Source: Oscillospiraceae bacterium (GTDB taxonomy: Bacteria; Bacillota; Clostridia; Oscillospirales; Acutalibacteraceae). Taken from it: 46,915 nucleotides of DNA. This document shows positions 24,586 to 32,374 of this stretch, piece by piece. The stretch is taken from contig SVPC01000013.1 of assembly GCA_015066095.1 (NCBI GenBank), forward strand, positions 1-46,915, written 5' to 3'. The notes beneath the pieces are model-generated. The model worked only from the letters and a program-made list of their open reading frames with translations, did no database searches and was not told the origin of the DNA. The translations under genes were made by a program, and so were the position numbers. Position 1 is the stretch's first letter; every line of letters starts with the position of its first letter.

Positions 24586-26290
24586 TTTCTTTTATTTTTT
24601 GTGCGATTTTTTGCATACGCTCTTTATCCACTTTTAAGACCTTGCGGTCATAACTTAAAAGACCATTTGTTTCATCTTCCACGTCCGAAACTTGGGTGTA
24701 AACAGTGGCGCAAAGTCCTTTTTCAATAAGCGGAATAATTTCTGTGTTATAAAGGTTTTCGATAGCGTCCATAAATTCGCTTTGTGTTTTAAAAAAGCGG
24801 TACCCGTAGGTGTTATTTGTATTTGCAACGTGCCCCACGGGCTTATAGGAATAACCGCCAAATTCAGATAAAACAAAGGGTTTGTTGCTTTTTTTGAACT
24901 TTACTTTTTTGAAATATACGTGCTCACTTGTGACATCGCTTTTTGGGGAGCGGAACCAACCCGAAGCGGTATCGAAAATGCGGCAAGGGTCAAGAGATTT
25001 AAAATAATCGTACATATTTGCGCTGTCAAACTGTCCCCATCCTTCGTTGAAAATGGTCCAATAAACAATAGACGGGTGGTTGTAAAGGGTTTTTATTGTG
25101 CTTTCAGCGCAAGTTTTAAATGCTTTTCGGGTCGCCTTATTCTTGTGCAGAAATTTGTCAGGCAACTTTTTCATACCTATTGTTGGCAACGCGGTGTCGC
25201 GAATAAATGAATAATCGCCATTATTCACAAAATCTTGGAAAACTGCTATTCCGTAAATATCGCAGTAGTAATAAAAGATTTGCGGCTCTATTTTGATATG
25301 TTTTCTAAGCATATTAAAGCCGAGTTCTTTCATCCGCAAAATATCATTTTTATACTCTTCGGGGGCAGCAGGGGTGAAAATGCCGTCGGGGTAGTAGCCT
25401 TGGTCTAAAAGGCCGTGGAAAAAGTATGGTTTTCCGTTAAGGCAAAGGCGGGGGATGCCGTTTACAACTTTACTTTCAATTTTTCTGAAAGCCAAGTATG
25501 ACGAAATCTCGTCTTCGCCCGATTTTACGGTAAAATTATATATATTAGGTGTTTCGGGTGTCCACAAAAGTGGGCTGTCGATAATAATTTCTACTTGCCC
25601 GTCTTTTATTTCAAAATCTCTATTACCATCGGGTGTTTCTAAGGTTAAAACACCTGTTTTTATACTACCAACTTCAATATGTGCAGATTTGTCATCGCAA
25701 CGAATGGTTATGTCCCTAATATATTCTTTCGGCACACTTTCAAGCCATACCGTTTGCCAAATTCCCGAAACGGGGGTATACCACATACCTCCGCGTTTGT
25801 GCTTTTGTTTTCCGTAGGGCAAAACGTGGTTATCAAGGTCGTCTTTTGCAATAACAACAATTGTGTTGTTGGGTTTTAAGTTTTCGGTTATATCAAAACA
25901 AAATGGGGTGTAACCATCTTCGGCTTCACCGATTTTTACGTCGTTTAGATATACAGTGGCTTTTTGGTCCACCGCACCAAAGTGCAGTAAAACTCTGCCT
26001 TTGTTAAAATCTTTAGGCAGAGAAAATTCTTTTTTATATATTAGGTAGTCGCTGTCGGAGATTAAGCGATTTATACCCGATAAAACTGATTGGGGACAAA
26101 AGGGAACAATAATTTTTTCGGTAAATTCGGTTGGTATTTCTCCTGTTTTATTGGTGCAAAAATTCCATTTGCCGTTAAGCGAGAAAAAAGAATCTCGCTT
26201 CATTTGTGGGCGTGGGTAAATGTTCCAATTATCAATATTAAAATTTTCACCATTTTCGGTATAAAGGGTTATAAGTTTATTGTTTTTCAA
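24569..26290 (-). CDS. Glycoside hydrolase family 2 protein (beta-galactosidase/beta-glucuronidase type)
   Basis: 573 residues. Sugar-binding jelly-roll domain at the N-terminus (NIYPRPQMKRDSFFSLNGKW, then VDQKATVYLNDVKIGEAEDG), an immunoglobulin-like middle, and a TIM barrel with the acid/base glutamate in FNEGWGQFD (about E416) and the probable nucleophile in VLSEFGGYSY (about E476). No signal peptide, so it is cytoplasmic. The frame runs 38 codons further upstream but overlaps the CLC gene without a ribosome binding site; the TTG at 26290 follows AAAGGTG and sits 10 bp after the CLC stop. Substrate cannot be fixed from sequence. Confidence 0.85.
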   Translation of the reverse strand: MKNNKLITLYTENGENFNIDNWNIYPRPQMKRDSFFSLNGKWNFCTNKTGEIPTEFTEKIIVPFCPQSVLSGINRLISDSDYLIYKKEFSLPKDFNKGRVLLHFGAVDQKATVYLNDVKIGEAEDGYTPFCFDITENLKPNNTIVVIAKDDLDNHVLPYGKQKHKRGGMWYTPVSGIWQTVWLESVPKEYIRDITIRCDDKSAHIEVGSIKTGVLTLETPDGNRDFEIKDGQVEIIIDSPLLWTPETPNIYNFTVKSGEDEISSYLAFRKIESKVVNGIPRLCLNGKPYFFHGLLDQGYYPDGIFTPAAPEEYKNDILRMKELGFNMLRKHIKIEPQIFYYYCDIYGIAVFQDFVNNGDYSFIRDTALPTIGMKKLPDKFLHKNKATRKAFKTCAESTIKTLYNHPSIVYWTIFNEGWGQFDSANMYDYFKSLDPCRIFDTASGWFRSPKSDVTSEHVYFKKVKFKKSNKPFVLSEFGGYSYKPVGHVANTNNTYGYRFFKTQSEFMDAIENLYNTEIIPLIEKGLCATVYTQVSDVEDETNGLLSYDRKVLKVDKERMQKIAQKIKEKELYL

Positions 26291-26300
26291 AATATCACCT

Positions 26301-27506
26301 TTATATGTATTTAAATTTGTGCTGTTGTGCAGAATATAGACTGATTTTTCCCGAAATGAGATAACATACTGCGACTGTCGGTATAAAATACCACATACCA
26401 ACACCAGAAAAAAGTTCTATTCCAAGAAAAATGGAAGCGAGAGGACAGTTGGTAACACCGCAGAATAATATTACCATACCAAGTGCCGCGCCAAAGGGGA
26501 TAGAAAGACCTAAAAGTGAAGAAATCAAAGCCCCGAAAGTAGCACCGATAAATAGGGTAGGCACAATCTCGCCGCCTTTATATCCTGCGGCAACGCAGAT
26601 ACAGGTGAAAAGCATTTTTAAAGCAAAGGCTTCGGGGCGGAAAGTGCCGTTTTCAAAGATGTGCTCTATAATATTTACCCCTGCGCCGTTATAGTTCTGA
26701 TTTCCTATAATGAAAGTAAATAAAATAATCATCGCGCCACCGACAATTATTCTGTGGTAGGGGAGTTTAAAGATTTGTTTTGCAAATTTACTGCTGTATT
26801 TTAAAGCGTAACAAAAAGCGATACTTAAAAAAGCGGTTAATAAGGTTAAAATCGCAACTTTTAAGATGATATGTAATGAAATGTCGGGCACATCCGATAG
26901 GGTAAATCGCTCGGGGTGAGCACCTATAAAGGCAGCGGTAAAAAAGCCCGAAAGCGAGGAAATAAGGCAAGGGATGACCGATTTCAAATGAATAGTACCA
27001 ACTTTTACTATTTCCAAAGCAAAGAAAAATGCCGTAACAGGTGTGCCAAACACCGCCGAAAAAACACCAGCCATACCGGCACGAATTAAAATTTCAGATT
27101 GGTCTTGGTTTAAGCGAAAAAGTCTCGAAATCAGCGAGGAAAGACTGCCACCTATCTGTAAAGCCGCGCCCTCACGCCCTACTGAAGCACCAAAAAGATG
27201 GGAGAGAACCGAGGATATAAACACCCCGACAGAAAGCCAAGGTGACAACTTTTCTTTACCGTTACAAGCAAGTAAAACGCTGTCAGTACCCGCTCCAGAA
27301 ATTTTGAGTTTTTGATATAAAAAAACAGTAAGTAGGCCGCAAATAGGCAATAGAAGTATCAGCCAAATATTAGCAAATCTAATGGTTGTTATAAAACCTA
27401 TAGCAAGAGAGAAAACTGCGCCCGTAACACCACCTAAAATGCCTAAAATAAGACTTGACAAAATAAGTTTTAACCAATTTTTCAAATTGAAAGATTGTTC
27501 CAACAC
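26301..27506 (-). CDS. CLC-family anion transporter, resembling the fluoride (CLC-F) branch
   Basis: 401 residues, about 12-14 hydrophobic segments. CLC motifs are altered: where chloride CLCs have GSGIP this protein has SGAGTD (about 70-75); the GREGP motif is GREGAALQ (110-117, glutamate kept); and the third motif is GYKGGEIVPTLFIGA (308-322). The last two resemble the fluoride/proton antiporters (EriC-F). The reading frame extends 50 codons upstream into tRNA-like sequence; the GTG at 27506 with AAAGGAG seven bases upstream is the real start. Promoter immediately upstream; GH2 follows 10 bp later. Confidence 0.8.
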   Translation of the reverse strand: MLEQSFNLKNWLKLILSSLILGILGGVTGAVFSLAIGFITTIRFANIWLILLLPICGLLTVFLYQKLKISGAGTDSVLLACNGKEKLSPWLSVGVFISSVLSHLFGASVGREGAALQIGGSLSSLISRLFRLNQDQSEILIRAGMAGVFSAVFGTPVTAFFFALEIVKVGTIHLKSVIPCLISSLSGFFTAAFIGAHPERFTLSDVPDISLHIILKVAILTLLTAFLSIAFCYALKYSSKFAKQIFKLPYHRIIVGGAMIILFTFIIGNQNYNGAGVNIIEHIFENGTFRPEAFALKMLFTCICVAAGYKGGEIVPTLFIGATFGALISSLLGLSIPFGAALGMVILFCGVTNCPLASIFLGIELFSGVGMWYFIPTVAVCYLISGKISLYSAQQHKFKYI

Positions 27507-27534
27507 AATACGTCTCCTTTGATGGTTTTTGTAT

Positions 27535-27563
27535 ATTATATCATTAAATTCAAAGATAAGCAA
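27535..27563 (-). promoter_or_regulatory. Sigma-A promoter of the CLC-GH2 unit
   Basis: Minus strand TTGCTT (27558-27563), 17 bp, TATAAT (27535-27540). It leaves a leader of only about 20 nt, too short for a fluoride riboswitch. Confidence 0.7.
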
Positions 27564-27564
27564 T

Positions 27565-27592
27565 AAAAAAAGCACATCCTTGCGGATATGCT
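27565..27592 (-). terminator. Second terminator behind tRNA-Gln (outer)
   Basis: Minus-strand AGCATATCC - GCAA - GGATGTGCT followed by TTTTTT. One pair is U-G in this direction but would be a C-A mismatch the other way, so it is oriented minus. It closes the tRNA-trailing element. Confidence 0.8.
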
Positions 27593-27597
27593 TTTTG

Positions 27598-27750
27598 TTG
27601 GCTGGGGCACAAGGATTCGCCGTCTGCTTCGCATACTGTTTCGCTTGTCGACCCAATGCCTTGCATTCGGTACCCGACTGCGCGCTCTTCGCTAAAAACA
27701 GTCCACAGGACTGTTTTTTACGCTTCAGACCTTCTCAGGTTCGAATCCTT
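27598..27750 (-). repeat. tRNA-trailing hairpin element A (behind tRNA-Gln)
   Basis: On the minus strand, after the tRNA-Gln terminator, an inverted T-arm copy (AAGGATTCGAACCT, 27737-27750) opens the element. It contains a perfect 11-bp hairpin (AAAAACAGTCC / GGACTGTTTTT, 27694-27718) and several GCGAA/GAAGC motifs. It closes with a 22-nt exact copy of the tRNA-Gln 3' end including CCA (27598-27619 equals 27801-27822). The two ends can pair (AAGGATTCG / CGAATCCTT). No coding capacity is credible. It resembles element B in plan but not in full sequence. Confidence 0.75.
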
Positions 27751-27760
27751 TTATTGTTGA

Positions 27761-27798
27761 TAAAAATTCAGGAACCAACCTAAAGGTTGATTCCTGAA
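27761..27798 (-). terminator. Terminator of tRNA-Gln (inner)
   Basis: Stem TTCAGGAA-CAACC / GGTTG-TTCCTGAA with one mismatch and a 4-nt loop (27767-27798), followed on the minus strand by TTTTTA. Confidence 0.85.
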
Positions 27799-27801
27799 AA
27801 T

Positions 27802-27876
27802 TGGCTGGGGCACAAGGATTCGAACCTTGAAATGACGGAGTCAGAGTCCGTTGCCTTACCGTTTGGCGATGCCCCA
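27802..27876 (-). tRNA. tRNA-Gln (anticodon CTG)
   Basis: 75 nt with encoded CCA. Acceptor TGGGGCA/TGCCCCA, D arm GCC/GGC, anticodon arm ACGGA-CTCTGAC-TCCGT giving CTG, T arm CAAGG-TTCGAAT-CCTTG, discriminator G. All stems pair. It has its own near-consensus promoter and two downstream terminators bracketing element A. Confidence 0.95.
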
Positions 27877-27895
27877 ATATTTAATTAACAAGAAT

Positions 27896-27923
27896 ATTAT
27901 ACCCCTTTTTAAAAATATGTCAA
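27896..27923 (-). promoter_or_regulatory. Promoter of tRNA-Gln
   Basis: Minus strand TTGACA (27918-27923), 16 bp, TATAAT (27896-27901): both hexamers perfect. Confidence 0.85.
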
Positions 27924-27943
27924 GAAAAATTTTAAAAAACACC

Positions 27944-27972
27944 TTGAAAAACCTATAGATTTATGTTAATAT
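27944..27972 (+). promoter_or_regulatory. Promoter of tRNA-Ala
   Basis: TTGAAA (27944-27949), 17 bp, TAATAT (27967-27972), ending ten bases before the tRNA. Confidence 0.75.
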
Positions 27973-27982
27973 ACATACGTTC

Positions 27983-28058
27983 GGGGGCGTAGCTCAGCTG
28001 GGAGAGCGTTTGACTGGCAGTCAAAAGGTCATGGGTTCGATCCCCACCGTCTCCACCA
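27983..28058 (+). tRNA. tRNA-Ala (anticodon GGC)
   Basis: 76 nt with encoded CCA. Anticodon arm TTTGA-CTGGCAG-TCAAA gives GGC. The alanine identity pair G3-U70 is present. D arm GCTC/GAGC. In the T arm (ATGGG-TTCGATC-CCCAC) the outermost pair is A-C, a small defect, but all other stems are sound. Reading frames on the opposite strand are artefacts. Confidence 0.94.
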
Positions 28059-28104
28059 AGCACACAAGTCCAATCTTTATGGTTGGTGTTGTGTGCTTTT
28101 TTAT
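28058..28104 (+). terminator. Terminator of tRNA-Ala (inner)
   Basis: Stem AAGCACACAA (28058-28067) / TTGTGTGCTT (28089-28098), with a smaller CCAA/TTGG helix in the loop, followed by TTTTTTA. Confidence 0.85.
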
Positions 28105-28108
28105 TTGT

Positions 28109-28239
28109 GGTGGGGATCGAACAAGGAGGGAGCGAAGCGGAAGAAAATAACCTAAATGGTTGTTTTTGCCGACGTGGCAACGAGCGAAGCGAGGCGATAG
28201 GCGCGGGAGCGCCGAGATAAATCCCCACCGTCTCCACCA
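28109..28239 (+). repeat. tRNA-trailing hairpin element B (behind tRNA-Ala)
   Basis: Opens with an inverted copy of the tRNA-Ala T arm (GGTGGGGATCGAAC, 28109-28122, against 28035-28048). It contains GAGCGAAGCG repeats, an AACC/GGTT hairpin running into GTTTTTGCC, and a GGCGCGGGAGCGCC hairpin. It ends with a 19-nt exact copy of the tRNA-Ala 3' end including CCA (28221-28239 equals 28040-28058). The ends can pair (GGTGGGGAT / ATCCCCACC). Same order of parts as element A, including a terminator on each side. Confidence 0.75.
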
Positions 28240-28243
28240 TTTT

Positions 28244-28286
28244 AAAGAATCGCAGAATCTTCCGGTTTTGCGATTCTTTATTTTTT
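28244..28286 (+). terminator. Second terminator behind tRNA-Ala (outer)
   Basis: Stem AAAGAATCGCA (28244-28254) / TGCGATTCTTT (28269-28279) followed by ATTTTTTG. It closes element B. From here to the next promoter (28394) I see nothing further. Confidence 0.85.
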
Positions 28287-28393
28287 GTACAAAAGGGGTC
28301 GAACACGAGAGGTTTTTGGCGTGATTTAATATGTATCGGTTAGAAAGTACATAAAGTATAAAAAACACGAAAAGTTTTTATGTGGTTAAACTA

Positions 28394-28422
28394 TTGCGAA
28401 TTGTTGTCGGGCTTGGTATAAT
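28394..28422 (+). promoter_or_regulatory. Sigma-A promoter of the phosphatase-HAD pair
   Basis: TTGCGA (28394-28399), 17 bp, TATAAT (28417-28422), 16 bp before the start codon. Confidence 0.7.
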
Positions 28423-28438
28423 TTTAAAGGTGATTTAA

Positions 28439-28894
28439 ATGATAAAAATTCTTTTTGTTTGTCACGGCAATATATGTCGCAGTCCGATGGCGGAGTTTTT
28501 GATGAAAGAACTTGTGCACGAGAGTGGATGTGAAGATGAGTTTTATATAGAATCGGCGGCGACCTCGCGCGAAGAAATCGGAAACGGTGTTTATCCGCCC
28601 GTGAAACGCATATTAGATGCACGCGGTATTGACTGTTCACAAAAACGTGCGCGACAAATGATAATCGCAGATTATCAAAAATTTGATTATATTATATGTA
28701 TGGACAGTTATAATTTGCGGAATATGGAGCGTATTGTGGCCGATAGAGACCGCAAATATAAAAAATTGCTTGATTTTACCGATACACCACACGATGTTGC
28801 CGACCCGTGGTATACGGGTGATTTTGATACTACCGAAAAAGAGATAGAGGCAGGGTGTAAAGGGTTATTTGAGTTTATAAAAAAGCAAATGTAA
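28439..28894 (+). CDS. Low-molecular-weight protein tyrosine phosphatase
   Basis: 151 residues, standard family length. The phosphate-binding loop V-C8-HGNICR14-S is at the N-terminus, and the general-acid loop is ADPWYTG (D122). It removes phosphate from tyrosine (or arginine) residues in the cytoplasm; the target is unknown. Ribosome binding site AAAGGTG. A HAD hydrolase gene follows 17 bp later, so the pair is probably one transcript. Confidence 0.93.
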   Translation: MIKILFVCHGNICRSPMAEFLMKELVHESGCEDEFYIESAATSREEIGNGVYPPVKRILDARGIDCSQKRARQMIIADYQKFDYIICMDSYNLRNMERIVADRDRKYKKLLDFTDTPHDVADPWYTGDFDTTEKEIEAGCKGLFEFIKKQM

Positions 28895-28911
28895 AAAGGT
28901 GATTTACGGAT

Positions 28912-29547
28912 ATGTTTAGTGTGATTTTTGATATGGATGGTACACTGCTTGATACACAGCGCATTTGCATTCCCGCGTGGGATTGGGCGGGTAAAAATCA
29001 AGGGTATCAAAATGTGGGGAAATATATTCCGAATGTTTGCGGCACAAATGAAAACGGGTGGACAAGGTTTTTGCTCCAAAAATTTCCGCAAATTGATATG
29101 GCGCGTTTTAAATCTGATGCGAGAGAATATATTGTTAAAAATCTCGTGGTGCGTTTTAAACCGGGCGCTAAAGAATTGCTCCAATATCTTAAAACGAGAA
29201 ATGTCAAAATCGGTTTAGCCACGGGCACTTCTCGTCGGTCGGTTGAGCATCATCTTAAAGCGGTGGGCATCGCGAATATATTTGATGCTACTGTCTGCGG
29301 TACCGAGGTGGCAAACGGCAAGCCTGCACCCGATGTGTTTTTGGAAACTGCAAGGCAATTAGGAGTAGACCCCGAAAAGTGTTTTGTTTTTGAAGATTCT
29401 GAAAACGGCATCCGCGCGGCTGCGGCGGCAGGAATGAAAGCCATCGGTATAGCCGATATAAAACCGTTTTGCGATGAAGTTAAGAATCTGATGTATTGTG
29501 AATTTGAAGATATGCATCAAGCGATAGATATGTTTGAAACAATGTAA
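28912..29547 (+). CDS. HAD-superfamily hydrolase (beta-phosphoglucomutase/phosphatase-like)
   Basis: 211 residues. Motif I DMDGT (D7 and D9), a helical cap domain, motif II TGTSRR, and motif III/IV VFEDSENGIRAAAAAGMKAIGI. The pattern fits phosphatases of sugar phosphates or phosphoglycolate, or beta-phosphoglucomutase, but the substrate cannot be chosen from sequence. Second gene after the low-molecular-weight phosphatase; a hairpin lies just past its stop. Confidence 0.85.
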   Translation: MFSVIFDMDGTLLDTQRICIPAWDWAGKNQGYQNVGKYIPNVCGTNENGWTRFLLQKFPQIDMARFKSDAREYIVKNLVVRFKPGAKELLQYLKTRNVKIGLATGTSRRSVEHHLKAVGIANIFDATVCGTEVANGKPAPDVFLETARQLGVDPEKCFVFEDSENGIRAAAAAGMKAIGIADIKPFCDEVKNLMYCEFEDMHQAIDMFETM

Positions 29548-29551
29548 AAAA

Positions 29552-29583
29552 CACCCCTTGCCACACTGTCGTGGCAAGGGGTG
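29552..29583 (-). terminator. Terminator of trxA (shared convergent hairpin)
   Basis: Perfect 13-bp stem CACCCCTTGCCAC / GTGGCAAGGGGTG, 6-nt loop. Minus-strand tail TTTTTTAC; the plus-strand side is less T-rich but may also end the HAD transcript. Confidence 0.88.
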
Positions 29584-29592
29584 AATTGTAAT

Positions 29593-29901
29593 TTACCCTT
29601 CAAGCATTGCTAAAATTTGGGCTTTAGGACGTGCACCTGCCGATTGATTGACAATTTTTCCGTCTTTCATAACAACCAAGGTTGGTATACTCATTACACC
29701 GAAATCTGCTGCCAATTCGGGCTCTTCATCTACATTTATTTTGGCAACCAGATATTCGGGATGTTCATTTGCGATTTCGTCCACTATGGGCGATACCATA
29801 CGGCAAGGACCGCACCATTCGGCAAAAAAGTCTAAAAGAACGGGTTTTGGGCTGTTTTTTATTTCTTTGAAATTGTTTTTATTTATACTTAATACTGACA
29901 T
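29593..29901 (-). CDS. trxA: Thioredoxin
   Basis: 102 residues, one thioredoxin fold. Active site C30-G-P-C33 in FFAEWCGPCRM and the cis-proline in MSIPTLVVMK. It reduces cytoplasmic disulfides, fed by thioredoxin reductase (not in this window). Ribosome binding site AAAGGATG with normal spacing to the ATG. Single gene with its own promoter and terminator. Confidence 0.96.
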   Translation of the reverse strand: MSVLSINKNNFKEIKNSPKPVLLDFFAEWCGPCRMVSPIVDEIANEHPEYLVAKINVDEEPELAADFGVMSIPTLVVMKDGKIVNQSAGARPKAQILAMLEG

Positions 29902-29932
29902 ATTTCATACATCCTTTCTTTTTTGTATTTTT

Positions 29933-29962
29933 AGTATAACCGATATTTAAAAAATGTGTCAA
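29933..29962 (-). promoter_or_regulatory. Sigma-A promoter of trxA
   Basis: Minus strand TTGACA (29957-29962), 18 bp, TATACT (29933-29938). Confidence 0.75.
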
Positions 29963-30020
29963 GCATTTTCGGCAAAAGAATATAAAATAGAATCAGCCCA
30001 AACAATTAAGCTAAAAAATA

Positions 30021-30050
30021 AACCCGCAAGTCCATTGGAACTTGCGGGTT
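30021..30050 (-). terminator. Intrinsic terminator of pnp
   Basis: Perfect 11-bp stem AACCCGCAAGT / ACTTGCGGGTT, 8-nt loop, minus-strand tail TATTTTTTAG. Confidence 0.85.
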
Positions 30051-30060
30051 TTTAATTTTA

Positions 30061-32244
30061 TTATTTATCACGTTTTTTGAAGTTTTTGCGGGGCTTACGA
30101 GGAGCTTCCTCATCTGCGCCTTCTTCAACAACTGCGCCATTAACTTCAACCAAAGCATCTCTGCGGGAAAGATTGATTCTGCCCTGGTCGTCAATTTCGG
30201 TAACCTTTACGATTACTTGGTCGCCAACTGCAACAACATCTTCAACCTTTTCGACACGCTTAACGTCGAGTTTTGAAATGTGAACAAGACCTTCTTTGCC
30301 GGGTGCGATTTCAACAAATGCGCCAAAGGTCATAAGACGGGTAACCTTACCGCTGTAAATTGCGCCGATTTCGGGGTCGTTTGCGATAAGCTCAACAATG
30401 CCAATAGCCTGTTTAGCCTTTTCAATATCAAGGCCCGATACAAATACTCTACCGTCTTCTTCGATATTTATGGTACATTCGCACTGTTCTTGGATAGACT
30501 GAATAACCTTGCCCTGTTTACCGATAACATCACCAATCTTTTCGGGGTTGATAGCGGTGGTGAGCATCTTGGGAGCATAGGGTGACAATTCTGCACGATA
30601 TTCAGGGATACATTTGAGCATTACTTCGTCAAGGATGTGCATTCTTGCCTTATTGGTCTTCTGGAATGCTTCCTTAATAATGGCAGGGGTAAGACCGTGA
30701 ACTTTGAGGTCCATCTGAATAGCGGTGATACCCTTGTGAGTACCTGCAACCTTAAAGTCCATATCGCCGTAAAAGTCTTCAAGACCCTGGATGTCTACCA
30801 TAGTCATAAAGTCGCCGTAAACACCGTCGTCACCTGTGATAAGACCGCAAGAAATACCTGCAACAGGAGCCTTAATCGGAACACCTGCAGCCATAAGAGC
30901 CAAGGTAGAACCACAGATAGAGCCCTGTGAAGTAGAACCGTTAGAAGAAAGAACTTCACTTACTACGCGGATAGCATAGGGGAATTCGTCAACACTGGGG
31001 ATAACGGGAACCAAAGCCTTTTCAGCCAAAGCACCGTGACCGATTTCGCGTCTGCCAGGGCCGCGCGAGGGTTTGGTTTCGCCAACAGAGTAGGAGGGGA
31101 AATTATAGTGGTGGATATATCTCTTGGAAACTTCTTCGTCAAGACCGTCAAGCTTTTGTGCTTCGCTAACAGGTGCCAAAGTAGCGATTGAGAGAACCTG
31201 TGTCTGACCACGGGTAAACATACCACTACCGTGTACACGGGGGAGAAGGTCAACCTTTGCGTCAAGCGGACGGATTTCGTCAATACCACGGCCGTCAACA
31301 CGCTTCTTTTCGTCTTTAAGCCAAGCGCGAACAACGTGCTTCTGAACCAAGTACATAATTTCGTCGAGTTTTGCTTCGTTGCCTTCAAAACGCTCGTCAA
31401 ATTTTTCGTGAACAGCATTATAAATTGGGAGTAAAGCAGCGTCGCGAACGAGTTTATCGTCTGTATCAAGTGCTTTTTTAACATCTTCGATGCAGAATTC
31501 TTCGATTTCTGCCATGATTTCGGGGTCGGGGTCGTTAGACTGGAACTCAAACTTCTCTTTACCGATTTCAGCAACGATGCCGTTAATGAATTTAACAACT
31601 TCTTTATTAACTTCGTGACCTGCCATAATGCAGTCGAACATTAAGTCGTCAGGAATTTCGTTACCGCCGGCTTCAATCATAGCAACCAAGTCAGCAGTTG
31701 AAGAAACGGTCAAAGTAAGGTCGGTCTTTTCTCTTTGTTCTAATGTGGGGTTAATAACGATTTCGCCGTCAACAAGACCAACATTTACACTCGAAATAGG
31801 GCCTGCCCACGGAATATCAGAAATTGCGATTGCGGTGGAAACACCGATAGCAGCTGCAACTTCGGGTGAGCAGTCAGGGTCAACCGACATAACGGTAGCT
31901 ACAACCGAGCAGTCGTTACGCATATCCTTGGGGAACAAGGGGCGGATAGGACGGTCGATACAGCGAGAAGCCAAAACAGCCTTGTCCGAAGCCTTACCTT
32001 CGCGGCGTGTGAAAGAGCCGGGGATACGACCTACCGAGTACATTTTTTCTTCATAGTCAACCGAAAGGGGGAAGAAATCCACGCCTTCGCGGGGTTTTGC
32101 CGAAGCAGTTACGGTACAAAGAACACAGGTGTCACCGTATTTTGCCATAACAGCGGCATTTGCAAGGCCTGCCATCATACCGGTTTCAAGTTTTAACGGA
32201 CGGCCTGCAAGGGTTGTTTCATAAACTTTGTAGTTTTCGAACAT
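30061..32244 (-). CDS. pnp: Polyribonucleotide nucleotidyltransferase (PNPase)
   Basis: 727 residues. 3'-5' phosphorolytic exoribonuclease. Two RNase PH domains (the second has TRGQTQVL and GSTSQGSICGSTLALM), a KH domain (GKQGKVIQSIQEQ) and an S1 domain (GAIYSGKVTRLMTFGAFVEI), then a short basic tail. The frame extends 25 codons further, but MFENYKVYETTLAGRPL is the family start and AAAAAAGGAG precedes that ATG. It follows rpsO, the usual neighbour, with a long folded leader between. Confidence 0.97.
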   Translation of the reverse strand: MFENYKVYETTLAGRPLKLETGMMAGLANAAVMAKYGDTCVLCTVTASAKPREGVDFFPLSVDYEEKMYSVGRIPGSFTRREGKASDKAVLASRCIDRPIRPLFPKDMRNDCSVVATVMSVDPDCSPEVAAAIGVSTAIAISDIPWAGPISSVNVGLVDGEIVINPTLEQREKTDLTLTVSSTADLVAMIEAGGNEIPDDLMFDCIMAGHEVNKEVVKFINGIVAEIGKEKFEFQSNDPDPEIMAEIEEFCIEDVKKALDTDDKLVRDAALLPIYNAVHEKFDERFEGNEAKLDEIMYLVQKHVVRAWLKDEKKRVDGRGIDEIRPLDAKVDLLPRVHGSGMFTRGQTQVLSIATLAPVSEAQKLDGLDEEVSKRYIHHYNFPSYSVGETKPSRGPGRREIGHGALAEKALVPVIPSVDEFPYAIRVVSEVLSSNGSTSQGSICGSTLALMAAGVPIKAPVAGISCGLITGDDGVYGDFMTMVDIQGLEDFYGDMDFKVAGTHKGITAIQMDLKVHGLTPAIIKEAFQKTNKARMHILDEVMLKCIPEYRAELSPYAPKMLTTAINPEKIGDVIGKQGKVIQSIQEQCECTINIEEDGRVFVSGLDIEKAKQAIGIVELIANDPEIGAIYSGKVTRLMTFGAFVEIAPGKEGLVHISKLDVKRVEKVEDVVAVGDQVIVKVTEIDDQGRINLSRRDALVEVNGAVVEEGADEEAPRKPRKNFKKRDK

Positions 32245-32272
32245 TTGAAAATCTCCTTTTTTATTTTTAATT

Positions 32273-32349
32273 TGAGACCTTCGGTTAGCAATAAATCCAA
32301 TGTCTAAAAAAGTAGGCACTCGATTTACCGCTAAAGCACGAAAATCTCA
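32273..32349 (-). promoter_or_regulatory. Long double-stranded hairpin in the pnp leader
   Basis: On the minus strand TGAGATTTTCG...CGAAGGTCTCA closes a second helix TTAGCGGTAAATC / GATTTATTGCTAA (13 bp with two G-U pairs) around a 24-nt loop. Such an RNase III-like stem upstream of pnp is known in E. coli as the site of PNPase autocontrol; here it is inferred from the fold. Confidence 0.5.
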
Positions 32350-32374
32350 TAATTTTTTGAATTAAATAGTTTTC

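Noticed and set aside
27507-27600. Fluoride riboswitch upstream of the CLC gene
   Set aside because: The leader after the promoter is only about 20 nt and the conserved riboswitch sequences are absent.
27953-28368. Minus-strand frames with sequences such as GGDGGDRTHDLL
   Set aside because: They are antisense to tRNA-Ala and element B, a well-known source of spurious protein entries.
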